64,000 nucleotides of DNA from assembly GCA_037576195.1 (NCBI GenBank), contig CM075101.1, forward strand, positions 50,964,001 through 51,028,000, read 5' to 3'. A model generated the notes under the pieces. That model saw only the letters and a program-made list of their open reading frames with translations, was not told the DNA's origin and ran no database searches. The position numbers and the translations under genes are program-made. Below, in pieces: positions 1 through 11,621 of the stretch; positions within the stretch are counted from its first letter, which is position 1; each line of letters begins with the position of its first letter. The stretch is from Phytoseiulus persimilis. Taxonomy: Eukaryota > Arthropoda > Arachnida > Mesostigmata > Phytoseiidae.

Positions 1-177
1 CTGTCACCTTGAATAAGTCACGCGAAGTTCACATCAGGGTCTGTAGATATTCACTGGGTCCGATTCGGATTCGCGATTTTCCGATCCTTGCCCGTAGAAA
101 TAGATGACCGTTGATTGCGATACATCCACAAAGAGCTTCATCGAATTCTGTCTTCCCAACAATAAGACCTGGTCAAA

Positions 178-480
178 ATGGAGGCAACGGCGTTATCTCA
201 GAGAGATGCGAGAAAACGAGCCCCAATCTTTCATGGGGCTCTGCCGCAGGTGTCAGATCATAGAGAAACGGTGAGAGAGTTGGAGATGTTCAAAACTCAT
301 CTGAAGATGGGGAAAAAGCAAGGTAAAATCATCTGTCGAGTCCTCGTCGCACAATCCACTGTCTGCTGCAGTTTCGGGGGGAAAATTTTCGCAAGAAGGC
401 TCATTGCTCGCGGCATGTTAGGTGTGAAGGAAAGTTGCTCGAAACGTAACGAGCCTAGCGATAACCTTCTAATTCTGTAG
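178..480 (+). other. Open frame of unknown nature, cut by the gypsy insertion
   Basis: A frame begins with ATG at 178 and stays open up to the gypsy target site at 464-467; its last codons and stop come from the LTR edge. The predicted peptide is basic and I do not recognise a family. Beyond the element, the frame in the same phase stays open to a stop at about 5356. This could be a host exon or simply a chance frame. Nothing else is visible in positions 1-463: no promoter, no RNA gene, no repeat. Confidence 0.12.
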
Positions 481-740
481 AATCACGACAACCGATTTTG
501 TGCTTGAAACAATATTTTATTCTGTGAGTTATCTAACCCACACTCGATTCAACCTGGGCGTGGGTCATGGACATGATGAACGACCAATCGAAATATTATT
601 CCTACCTTGAAACAAAATCGATTTACAAGTCGATACTTCCACCTCTCTGTCCGAACTAGTTCCGTTGAACAGCGCTGCCCGAATCTCGAGCAGTGGAAAG
701 GATATGGTGAGAGGATTCAAAGGAAGTAGAACTTCTTACA
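468..740 (-). repeat. LTR of the gypsy element (downstream, 3' copy)
   Basis: On the minus strand this LTR starts TGTAAGAAG at 740, directly after a polypurine tract, and ends ...GAATTAGA at 468. It matches the copy at 4947-5219 at about 98.5% of positions. The outer flank carries the 4-bp target duplication. The end was set by combining the shared sequence with the duplication. Confidence 0.92.
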
Positions 741-751
741 TCTCCCCCCTC
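741..751 (-). other. Polypurine tract of the gypsy element
   Basis: The minus strand reads GAGGGGGGAGA immediately upstream of the TGTAAG start of the 3' LTR. This is the place and composition expected of the plus-strand primer of LTR elements, and it fixes the LTR start. Confidence 0.8.
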
Positions 752-3700
752 GGGAGAACTTGGACCAAGGTTCAAGTTGGCAAGCGCGCTGGAGTAAGTT
801 TATTGCTGTGATATAGCATCCTCTGCTTGCCTCGTCGATCACGCCTGACTTCATAAATGGAGTTCGATATCCTTCTCTCAACCATGGATGGTCCCGATCG
901 TATCTCGTCAAGTTTTTTTCGATTTAACTTACTGCCGTTGTGAACATAGACCAGATCTCCTTTTTGGAACACGAAGTGTTCACGATTTTTGTCGATTCTG
1001 TACTTGTTTATCATGAAATTCTTCTCCGAATTTCGGAATGCCTCTTCTCTATCTTCTTTGATGTCTCGTTTCGTTTCTAATACGGTCGGAATAACACTCT
1101 CGGATCTTCCAAGCAATAGATAGTTGGGCGCGAACTTTGTGACAGTGTGTGGCGTCTTGTTGTATTCTTCAAGGCACTCTTGAGCTATAACCGCCCAAGA
1201 TCGCCGATCTCCGCTGTTTCTCTTGCATCTGATGCGGTTCACTAAAGTTTGATTCAGACGTTCATTCAACCCATTTGATGCTGCATTATCCACTGATGTG
1301 AAGACCAGACGCGTTTTCTTCTCTTGGAGGAATTGTTTCAGTGATTTCGAGTCCAATGCGGAGTACTGATCCACTAGAATTGTTCCGATGTGTTCATTCT
1401 TCGCAACTTTGTTGATCAACTTGATCATTTCTTTTGCAGTCTGATGTTTCGATGTTGAGATATACGCTTTCCGGGTGAAGTGGTCAACCAGGATATGCAA
1501 GTATCGTTTCGATGAACCGAGTCCGCCGAAACCCCCACTGTGTCAAGAGACATGATCTCGAAAGGGTTTCTTGCTGGTCCCAGCTTTGACAATTCACCGA
1601 TCGGTCTTGCTGTTCTAGATTTGTTCTTTATGCAGATTTCGCAGCTATCGTAGTGATTTCCAACGAGCTTAGCCATGTTCTTGAAGTAATACCGAGGTCT
1701 CAGGATTTGTAGCATTTGTTTCGTTCCGATGTGGCCGTACATTGCGTGAACTTTCTCGATGATTTTCTTCCCGAAGTCTTCGGAGATGAACACTCGACCG
1801 TTTCTGAAGAGGATTTTACCTCTCCTCGCGGTTCGTCCTGATTCGGTAATTTCATCTGAGTGACGTTCCTGATCTTCCTCGATGTCTTGTATTGAGACGA
1901 GGTTTACCACTTCCAGTACATCCTCTTCATTTTCGAAGTTTTCGAGCACAGGATTTCGTGACAACGCATCTGCTTCAATATTTTCTCTCCCAGGAGCGTA
2001 GATGATCTTGAAATTGTATTGAGATAGATAGAACATCAAGTCGCCTGGGGCTTCATCGGTTCTAGCATTCACTCTCATGGTTTCTAGCGGTTTGTGATCA
2101 GATATCACCGTGAAAGTTTTCCCTATCAGCCAATGTTGCCAGAACACCAACGCCTCCTTGATCGCTAAACATTCGAGATGAATCGCTTTCTTTTTTGCTT
2201 CGGCAGCCCTCAGTTTCCTAGAAAAGTATGCTACAGGGTGCAGGACGTTGTCGTCTTGGGGTTGTTTCAGAACTGCGGCTACTCCTAGTCCACTCGCATC
2301 TGTGTAAATGAAAATAGGTTTCCTTTCATCATAGATAGCTAACACTGGACTGGAGCATAGAACAGATTTGATTTTCTCGAACGCTTTTTCGCATTTGCTA
2401 TCCCAATTGAATTCCGTGTTCTTTCGAAGTAGGTTGTGTAGGGGTTCCAATTGTTCGCTCGAATTCTCGATGTATTTGAGGTGGAAATTCACCTTGTCCA
2501 GAAGCTGCCTTACATTTTCTTATTCTTTGGTCTCTCGAACTCACGGATGGCTCTCAGATTGTCTTTCGACGGTCGCACTCTGTTCGCTTCTACAATATGC
2601 CCGAGATATTTGACCGCGTTCTCCGCAATGTGACACTTCTCCCGTTTCAACTTGAAACCCTCGGCTTTCAGAGTCTCGAACAGCTCAGCTAGGTGTTCAA
2701 AATGCTCATCCAGCGTATGAGAGAACACAACCACATCATCGATATAATTCGAACAGAATTTGTTCAGACCGTTTCTTCTCAGAATGTTGCCTAGAATTCG
2801 TTGAAATATTGGCTGGCGAAGTCTTTAATCCGAAGGGGAGACGTTTCCATTGGTAGTGACCGCTCTGAGTGACGAACGCAGTCTTCCTTCTGTCCTTCTC
2901 CCTGAGTGATATGGACCAGAATGCTGAATTGATATCCACGGTGGAGAACCATTTGCAGTTGCTCATTTTCGTGATCAAGTCCTCTATTCTGGGGAAAGGC
3001 TGTGATTCCGGAACGATGATCTTGTTAAGTTCTCTGAAATCTATGCAGAGTCGTGATTTTCTGCCCTCGTCTTTCTTGAACGCAAGAGTCACGGGTGCGG
3101 CAAACGGAGAACTCGACTCTTCAATAAGTCCTCTTTGTAGCAGTTCGCTTATCTGTGATTCAATTTCTTGGTGATCTGGAATGGAGTATCTGTATGGCTT
3201 TCTAGCAACGTATCTATCCATGAGCAGCTTGATTCGAGCTTCATGGTTCTCCACTAATCCCACATCGAATTTGTCTTTTGCAAAGATATTCTCGTTATCG
3301 CACAAGAATTCTTGTACTCTGTTGTGCACTTCAGCTGTCATTGATTTCGCCTCCGAGGCTCCTTTGCTAATTCCTCTCAGAGGTGTGACAGTCTCGACAT
3401 CGTGCTTCTCTGTTTCTTCGCTTACTCTCTGGCTGACGGTGAGGTTTTCGTTTTGCATCAGTCTGAATTTTCTTATGACATCCAAGCCTAAGAGCAAATC
3501 ATACGAGAAATTATCATTCTTCACGACGTGAACATCGACTGTCTTCTCGATTTTTCCGATCTTCAATTTCAATTTTGCCCGGCCTTGGGTGAAATTCTTC
3601 CCGCTTAGAGTACTGAGGAGCTGTTTCCCTTCCATGAGACTTATTTTGAGTTTATTCGCCAAGTCGTAACTCATCAATGATACGTTAGATCCAGTGTCAT

Positions 3701-4946
3701 AAACCGCCTCAACTTCTTTCTCGCTGTTTACAGTTACTCGAAGTCTTATGAGATGTGGGAATTTCTCCGGGCGCTTTAGTTTTTTGAACTGTCCTCTGTC
3801 TCGCTCAAGTCTTCATCCAGATTGACCCGGGCTTCCGAGACTCTTTTCATCCCCCTGTTCCAACATTTTTCAACCGGATGGAAACGATTTCTGAAGTTCA
3901 GTTTCTCACAAATCGTGCAGGGTTTCTTCTCTAGCGCTGCTCTGGGAAGATTCGTGAGCTCTTTCTGAGCGTAGGTTTTTCTTGCGAACCTGTCTTCTTT
4001 GTTTTTCCATGGTTGCTGTTGTTGTTTCACGGGAGTTTCGAATCGAGAAAGTTCGTTCATGAGCTCGTCGATTCCATTGATGTCTTTTTTATCCATACGT
4101 CGACGGATTTCAGAGGGCAATCCGAAGACGATCAGGTTGATCCTCGACTCAATGGTCATGTTACGTTCAACATCTAGCAGCAATCGCAGTTTTTTTATCG
4201 CATAATCAGCTTAAGGCCCAGCCATGTATCTGAATCCGAGCGCATATTCCATTCTTGACCATCCTCTTTCTCCGAAAACGGTGAGAAAAGAGTTTTCCCA
4301 AGCGGCAAAATCTTCGATAGGGTACTCGATCAAACAGGACTTGTACCATTCTTCTGTAGCATCTTGAACGAAGTATCGCAACGCCCGAACTTTCATTTCG
4401 TTCGTCGTGATCTCGAACCGGGTGCATTCTTTCTCAAAATCCTCAATCCAAACTGCTGCCTTCCGACATACCTTGTCAAACTTGGTTATCGCGAAGTTTT
4501 TCTCAATTTTGGAGAGGATCGACAACGGGCTCCTTCCTGATGAGGCTCGTTCGGTCTGGTTGTCGCTCTGTGTCCATTGTGCATCTTTTTCAACGTATAT
4601 CCCTTCTTTCTCTTGAACTTCTTCGAGGACGTCATCTTTGAACACGAAATTGGTATCTTCGTCCCAGTAAGTCTGAAGTAACTCCCCGTTTAGGGAAACT
4701 CTCACGTTCCTGAAGTGGCCTGCTTTCTTCATTGATCTTGTAGCATTTTGGACGATCTTCTGTTTCAGCAATGCGGTGTGTTGTTCCAGTGGTTGATGCT
4801 CTTCGGGAAACTTGTACTCGATAGGATTGTCCAGCACTTTCACGGTTTCCACAAAATCTTTCAATCCTTCTTCACACTCTCTCTTTACTAGATGAAATAC
4901 AATTTTCACCCCGGGTGGCATCTTGTGTCGAGTCGGTAAATCGATT

Positions 4947-5219
4947 TCTAATTCTGTAGAATCGCGACAACCGATTTTGTGCTTGAAACAATTTTTTGTT
5001 CTTTGAGTTATCTAACCCACACTCGATTCAACCTGGGCGTGGGTCATGGACATGATGAACGACCAATCGAAATATTATTCCTACCTTGAAACAAAATCGA
5101 TTTACAAGTCGATACTTCCACCTCTCTGTCCGAACTAGTTCCGTTGAACAGCGCTGCCCGAATCTCGAGCAGTGGAAAGGATATGGTGAGAGGATTCAAA
5201 GGAAGTAGAACTTCTTACA
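4947..5219 (-). repeat. LTR of the gypsy element (upstream, 5' copy)
   Basis: This is a 273-bp direct repeat of 468-740 in the same orientation. On the minus strand it starts TGTAAGAAG at 5219. Beyond it, 5220-5223 (ACCT) repeats the four bases at 464-467. Most differences between the two LTRs cluster near the end at 4960-5005; the remainder is identical by eye. Confidence 0.92.
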
Positions 5220-5223
5220 ACCT

Positions 5224-8200
5224 GTGGTCCCGGAAGCTGTCTCGAATGTCTCCTCTGTCTCCGTTTTATTCTACTCTCGTCGATGTGATCACATTTTATG
5301 CCAGAGAAGCCCGGGAAGGTGGAAGAATAAGCGGCCTCCCGCATTGGCTGAAGTAGGCTCCATCGCAAATTGGCTACCTTACTTGGAGACATGGGGATTA
5401 GAGCCCCAGAACATTCCCTGCCATTTATTAATACAGCTTTCAGCCGTTCGCTTTCGTCGCTTCTTCTCTCCCCGATACTGCTCCCTTCCTGTTCGCCTAT
5501 CTTGGTCTCGTTCTGCAGTTGTACATCCGCATTATGGGTGTCCGAAGCTTAGCACAGAGATCACAGAGTGATGGGTTCTATTCAGCACGGTGAGCCGTGG
5601 TCGATGACGACGCACGACCGGATCGCCCACTGAAATTGCGACGAAACCTCCTCGTTGTCGTAGTCATGCTGAAAATGTAGACTCAACTGCTTCAAGTAGA
5701 AAAGCCTCAAGCCCTCGCCTTCGGCGGCTAGCGGAGGCAGTTCCGGTCACGTACCAGAGGAATCGAAGCCTCCCTATAACTGGATAATTCTCATCCAAAC
5801 CCCTCGGGCCTAACTAAAACGCAGAGAGGTCGCAGCTTCACGTGGGAACCATAACGAGAAACCGCAGCTCACACGACTTGTCTCCTGAGGGAATTCGATA
5901 CCTTGGAAATTATTTTTGCTGAAAAGTCGTTGTTAGCAAACGGCTCAGATCTACCGGTGTTTTTCTCTCTCGAGGCTCAAGCCTGCTCATTCGTGAGGCT
6001 CAATGGAGTCAGCTCGCCGATCCTGGAAACCGACCTCTCACGCTGACCACGACACAACTGTGAGAGAAGTGACCCGTAGTTGCAGCGAAATCTTCGCGAG
6101 CGGGAAACCCTTGGGCCGATCTGTTCGGAACGAGTACAATTCGAGCTCGTATCAATAGACGGGCTACGGTTTCTCTGCGCTGTCAGCGGAGAGTTTCAGT
6201 GCGCCCGACGAACTCCGTAGCGGATTCCCGCGTCTGATACAGTGGCGTATTTGAAGGAAGGGCGGAGGAGCTGTAGCGCAATCGATTCCAGCCAATTCAT
6301 TTCAAATCTCGAATAACTTCAAACATCCATGAGGCTCTGCACGCGCTCTCTATTAACATCGGACGTCAAAATCAGATATGAAACGTATAAAGTTGACGCT
6401 GCCACATTATCGTCTTCTATTTTGTACCTGGTGAAAAGTAAACAAAACACAAGAACCCACCCAGAGCCCCAGGGCGAGCCCCAGGCGAGCTGAACCGCGC
6501 GCATTTCATTCGGAAAGCGATCCTGGGAAATTCTCCACTCTATCAATCCACGAAAACTGAGCTGAGCTTTCGTTACGAACCTCAGACGGACACTAAGAAC
6601 AGACTTTCATCCTCGTCCGAGGTGTTCAGAGACTCATGACTTCCACTTCTGAGATCCGAATAAACTCCTGATCGGCTGAACGGACCGCAAGCGGCATGAA
6701 TCGAAACTTTCGTTTCGCGCGAGAGCACTTCGGATCTCTCTCTTTGTCAACCCCCGCGAAATCCGCATCGGTGGTCTCCGGGTTTCATGAACTTCTGATC
6801 CAATCGCTCTCCGGAATCCGAAGAACTGTATGGGAGCAAAAGAGAGTTCGCGAAACGGAGATCAAACTCGATCTAAATTCTTCGCACACAGGGACCTATG
6901 ATGTGATTTTTGAACTCCGTTTCGGAACTAGGTGACTTCCTCTTGGAGAATCAGTATTGAGCGAACACATTGGATCGGTTGAATACTTTTTGTGTGGGAT
7001 TAAAACTGACAGCGCGTCCACCTAGAGCTTGATGAGGAGGATTGAGGCGCGGCGTTGTTCTGCTCTTACGCAGCAGAGAGTCGAAGCACTGACGAATAGG
7101 GGCGCGTGGCTCCGAGCAAAGCCGCAAAGTTGGTCAGCTCGACTCGCTTCCATTATCAGTGATTAATGTCTTTATGCACTCGAGGTTGCGGTGCTCTGGA
7201 ACGCCTGGCCGTACCCCGCTGTGCGGTCTTCCCGCAGTGTCTGTCGACAGCAACGCCTAGTGTGCATCCGTTTGGCGCATACTTTCGAGGGATCCAGATG
7301 CGTTTTTTCCCTCTGCTCTCATGGTTCGCACTCTGCCGATCGTTCTGGTTTTCAGGAGCGACTCCTGGAGCTCGAGCGGCCGAGGAGGCATATTTCGAGG
7401 GCTCGGAGAGATAGGCGAAATCAATCCCGGCGGCCGATAAGCAGATGAAAATATCCCGATGAACCGACGAAGGCCGGTCTATTGGTGTTGGCGAAGAGTT
7501 TCCGTCCGAAACTCATTCTTCGTGGTGGTGTCCTGCGTGCCTGGCATTGTCTGCATCGTTTCACGGTGTCTTGTGTATTCCTCTCGACACAATGCAGATC
7601 ACATTAACCGCAACAGCCGCTCCGCTCAGCGCTGTATCTGCAGTGCCCTATTACCTCGCTCCAATAACCTTCTCGAAGCCCAGTGTCCGCACTCTCTCCG
7701 CAGGTTTCCCGTGTGGGCTCCACATCTCGATATCAGCCGACAGCTTCATCCGGGAGGGAACCGTACAGCCTCGAGGTCCCGACTGTGTTCCGATGTCTCT
7801 TTTTAATGGTCGAACTCGAAAACTCGCTCTCCACCCCGCTCTTCTTCGTGATCCTCCAAAAAACTCCCACATTCCCCGCCTTTTCCCTCCAAACACCCCA
7901 CAGTGAGGGTCGTCGAATTCGGGCCCGAAGCAAAAGTCAAGCAAGTGGGACGCCAAAACCCAAGAAAGTGTCCCCTGGCGTCGAGCCGCAGCCCGAGTTG
8001 GAAACTGGTGTTTGAGCTCCCTGATGCCTGACACGACCCCATGCCTCAGCGATAGCCTCGACAATGATTGATGGTTACTGCTATTGATCGATAGTTCACA
8101 ACTCTGTCGGTGGTAGCCAAGGCAGGGACTCTCGAACTCTTTGGACCCGAAACGCTTCTCGGATTCCGAGGCACTATGACCTCCAGACAAAGCCCCGAAG

Positions 8201-9018
8201 CCAGGGGCCGGCATCGTCGACTATTTTCTCGGGCGGAGGCTCATGACCGCCGTAGAATGGCCGTGAGGCTCAACGAAGTCCGACCGGAACCGGGATGGGA
8301 TATCTGTCCCGGTGCAGACTCATGAGGCGTTGACTGATATAGAAACCAAGCTGGAAGAGGGAAGGCAAGATGCCGCGGCTGAGAGCTAGAAGAGTGATGT
8401 GCCAGGAGAGGAAACGAATCAGAGGGATGGAAAGAAGCATGCGAACCCATGCGAGAGAATTTCGGGTGAATATCTCCGTGATGGGAAAGCATCCCAGCAC
8501 AAAGTTCACTGGAGACAGCGGAAGTGTTAACGATGCTCGTGATAGGTTGTTTAGGCGACGAGAATCAAGGACAACGTCGGAAAATGTTCAGGCAAAACGG
8601 CAGTTCGGCAACCCAAGGTGTTCCTGATATAGAGTGACGCATTGCGGGATGTACCTTGTATCCAACTACCCGAACAAGAGAGAAGAGCAAAGCGCTCTCG
8701 ATACTACAAACGGACCACTGGACCAGCCTGATCGGAAGATTGACATGCGTTCCGAGACTGAAGCCCACTCGAAACGAGCCTTGACTGGGTCGCTTTTCGA
8801 GATTGGAAGACGACTCCCGAAATGAAGTCGACGAAGTTAGAGTTCAAGAAGTCATTCCCGGAAATCACATCTGAGCCCAGCCCTTCTGATTAATTCGCTC
8901 TAGATGTTTCTCTAGGGCGAGTGTCCCAAACGTAGGATTGAGCGCATGCGACCTACAACTCAACTGGCGAGTTCATCCGGCCACTAGTATGACGGTGGCC
9001 CGCTCCCAAGCTATAGAG
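5224..9018. other. Stretch without a recognised gene
   Basis: Open frames of 60-190 codons overlap on both strands, the longest at 8214-7651 on the minus strand, and none resembles a known family. At 6239 the sequence CAGTGGCGTATTTG resembles the outer end of the hAT-like family seen at 48594 and 18148, but no partner end was found nearby. I see no RNA gene or promoter that I could defend. Confidence 0.4.
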
Positions 9019-9101
9019 CAGGGGCGGGCAACCAGGGTGTTGAGAGCTACCGGTAGTTCCTGCCTCTCTCCCCAGTAGCTCCTGTCAATTATGCAAGTTT
9101 T

Positions 9102-9533
9102 TCATTGTAGGATTACGTTCTACTGGCGAGGGTTTGCGTGTTTAGCCGGAAGCTGGCCGCAACGAAACTGAAACCACTCACAATGGTGCTTTGCGGCACT
9201 GTCGAGTACTCGCTCTGCCCCTGCCAGTCAGCGGTTCGGTTCCATGATGCTGGTAGCGTAAGCCTACGGAGCCAATAGTTCAACTACTGAACTTGACCTT
9301 ACATTCTATTTCAATGTAGGCTTGCTTACATTCTACCGGCGAGGGTTCGCTTGTTGTGCCGGAAGCTAGCCGCAACGGAACTGAAACCACCCAGGGTTGT
9401 GCTTAGCGGCACTGTCGACTAGCACTCATCACTCGCTCTGCCGTCAGCGGCTTGCTTCCAATATACTGGTCGTTGGTCAGATTGATGGGAAACGTAAGCC
9501 TACGGAACCACTACTTCAGCACCTGAACTTGAG
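9102..9533. repeat. Diverged tandem duplication (~200-bp unit, two copies)
   Basis: Copy one (about 9102-9297) and copy two (about 9311-9533) share an ordered series of blocks: CATTGTAGG/CAATGTAGG, TTCTAC(T/C)GGCGAGGGTT, GCCGGAAGCT, CCGCAACG, ACTGAAACCAC, GCGGCACTGTCGA, CTCGCTCTGCC, GTCAGCGG, GTAAGCCTACGGA and CTGAACTTGA. The second copy carries extra bases in its second half. The duplication lies between the left hAT-like end and the transposase relic. Confidence 0.8.
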
Positions 9534-10834
9534 CCCGTTCTTTTTCAAAAATGCAATCCTCGCGATACTTTGAGAATTCACTCAGCATCTGAAATTGCTT
9601 CTCATGACCATAGAGGCGGAACTCAGAAGCTTCAGAAAGATTCAGATTTTCAACTTGAACATCGGCTGCAGTCTGCTGCTCAATAAGTGTCGTTTTCGAT
9701 CCCTGCAGCTGCTCGTTCAGACTGTTCAGTTTCTCAAGAATATCGGCCAGATAGCTGACGCAAGCTTTGCCGTCGGTGGAGTGTAGAATCCGCGAATCGT
9801 CTGTCTCACCCTGGAACTCATTTATGACGTCGAATAATTCCATGGAACGTTTCAAAGAGTTGCCTTTCGATAACCAGCGGACCTCGATGCGCAGCAACAG
9901 TCGAACATACTGGAGTCAACGCAGGACTGTTTGAATAGACGTTCCTGCTTTGCATTCGACTTGATGGAATTGATGCCTCGTACAGTTTGGGATATAATTT
10001 ATTCGAGACCAAGTTCTCTCGATGAATGACACAGTGCACGGTGATCATGCGTGGATTCTCATCTTTCAAAAGTTTCAAGCACCCGTTGTTTTTGCCCATC
10101 ATGGAAGGAGCACCGTCTGCAACACAGGAGATTATGTTCGTCATTGGGATTTCGTCTCACTCAAAGTAGGTCTTCAAGGTTTTGTAGATGTCGGTAGCTG
10201 TTGTAGAAGTCTTCAATGATTCGCAGGAGAGCATTCCCTGCCTCACCTCTCCTTTTTTGACGCATCGCACTTTCGATGAGAGGAGAGCTTCGGGGTCACG
10301 AACCGTCGACTCGTCTAACTGAAGCGAGAATTCAGTGTTCCTCAGCATCCCAACGAGCTGTTTTTCAACGTCGTTGCTCATGTGATCCACTCTCCAATTC
10401 ACCGTGTCGTTGCTGAAAGGCATCAATTGCACAGCTTCTTCGCCCGTTCTCAAAACGTCCCTCAAGGAGGAGGATATTGCTGGCTTGATTAGTTCTTCTC
10501 CGATGGTGTGATTCTCGCCGTTTTTCGCAATGAGAAGGGATGTTTCATAGCTGGCTTGCAAAGTTCGGCTGAATTTCTGCGCTCGGATGGCGAACGAATT
10601 CGGCACCTTCTTGCGGCTGTCGAATTTCTTTTCCAAACCTTTGAAGAAGTCCAAATCTTTCGAAGCTTGGATTAAGTGTTTTCCCTCCAAATGCAGTAGT
10701 AGTCTGCTCGGCTCCATTGAGTCGTTGCACAAAGTCCGCTCGCAAAGCAGGCAAAATGGTAGGCGTTCATCTTGCTCTGCTGCAACGAAGCCAAACCGCA
10801 GATAATCGGTTTTGTGCTTTGTTTTTCGTGGCAC
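9511..10834 (-). pseudogene. hAT transposase pseudogene, BED finger, ZBED5/FAM200-like
   Basis: The reading on the minus strand begins with a BED-type zinc finger (Cys28, Cys31, His48, His53 of the first frame). The motif HTIGEEL follows, then LQLDEST with the first catalytic aspartate near residue 174. Next come CVADGAPSMMGKNNG (second acidic residue), HCVIHRE and EVRWLSKGN, and then SYLADILEKLNSLNEQLQG. This order matches ZBED5/FAM200/SCAND3-type hAT proteins. The gene is broken: an in-frame TGA lies near 10158, the frame shifts near 10.0 kb and again near 9.9 kb, and the C-terminal hAT dimerisation region with the third catalytic residue is missing. No in-frame ATG opens the first segment, which is preceded by an in-frame TGA. 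Similarity fades near 9540, where the duplicated sequence begins. Confidence 0.88.
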
Positions 10835-11590
10835 TCATCATTGAATTAACAAGTTCGTTGGACGTAGGATACGCTGAGATAACTCGGAAAGAACTGCGTC
10901 TTCTGTGTGACCGTCAGGAATTTCAAATTTCGGAGTCCGCCGAATTTCGTGAACATCAAGAGCGGTTCTGGGCTTCATTCTATCGGTAGGTCTTGGACCT
11001 ATATTCTCCTCTGAATGCATGGTAAGGTTTAGTAGAAAACGTTTCCGAGGGAAATTTAGACTGAACGGCAGATTCCCGCCACTGGGAATCGAGAAGACAG
11101 CTTGAAACCCTGATTTTATTTCTGTGAACGACCCAGTGGAAGGTTTCATCGTTATCTTTTTAATTCTTCCGGAGCTCAGAAGTCCCTGGGCTGTAAGGTC
11201 CATACTTTTCCTAACCAACTCGACATATTCGAAGGCATCTCAACTGCAGGGTAGAGACCTTTCCGATCAGAAGCGCGAGGAATTGAGCTGTGTAGACCAT
11301 TGAAACAGAAGACCTTTCAATCCCGGAGCGAAAAGCTCCAGACATCGATGATTAGGTCCAGCGGCGCCCAGCATTACCAAATGAGGGAGCTCGTCGCGTG
11401 TTATTGGCGATTCCGAGGGGTGTCCTTCGAGTTTTGCCTCCTCTTATCCTAGTTTTAGACAGAAACCTGAAGAAAGATGACGGGCACAGCACGCTGCCTT
11501 TCCAAGGACAATCGGGAATCTCTCGTGCACCCCCCGAAATCCTCTAGGCACCCCGGGGGTTCACTGGCACCCCCTTTGAGAATCACCGGT

Positions 11591-11621
11591 TTAGGACATT
11601 TTGGCGCTGGACATTTGGCGC
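11591..11621. repeat. Short tandem motif GGACATTTTGGCGC, two units
   Basis: Two imperfect units, GGACATTTTGGCGCT and GGACATTTGGCGCA, lie immediately outside the right hAT-like end. A doubled GGACATT-GGCGC motif looks like the edge of another repeat, but no longer element could be traced from here. Confidence 0.5.

Larger units (their letters stand above)
468..5219 (-). mobile_element. Ty3/gypsy-type LTR retrotransposon, broken fossil
   Basis: This is a 4752-bp LTR element read on the minus strand. It has two 273-bp LTRs, a 4-bp target duplication (ACCT on the plus strand, 464-467 and 5220-5223) and a polypurine tract beside the downstream LTR. The parts, in minus-strand order, are a gag-like region (about 4.9-3.8 kb), an aspartic-protease/reverse-transcriptase region (about 3.7-2.5 kb), RNase H (about 2.4-1.9 kb) and integrase with an HHCC zinc-binding region and core (about 1.9-0.8 kb). 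The order RT-RNase H-integrase and the 4-bp duplication are typical of Ty3/gypsy. The LTRs differ at only about 4 of 273 positions, so the insertion is recent. The coding part is broken, with roughly four or five interruptions. The leader between LTR and gag is very short, about 25 bp, and I see no obvious tRNA-complementary primer site in it. Confidence 0.93.
9019..11588 (-). mobile_element. Decayed hAT-superfamily DNA transposon region (possibly two elements)
   Basis: Both edges carry hAT-like ends around a minus-strand transposase relic. The left edge starts CAGGGGCGGGCAACC at 9019. On the minus strand the right edge reads ACCGGTGATTCTCAAAGG from about 11590. Both styles are familiar from hAT elements, but the two ends do not match each other, and I find no 8-bp duplication (left flank CTATAGAG, right flank TTTAGGAC). 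The region may therefore be a composite: a transposase-bearing element truncated at its 3' side and joined to, or invaded by, another hAT end. Between 10840 and 11480 nothing beyond decayed 5' sequence is recognisable. Confidence 0.6.
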
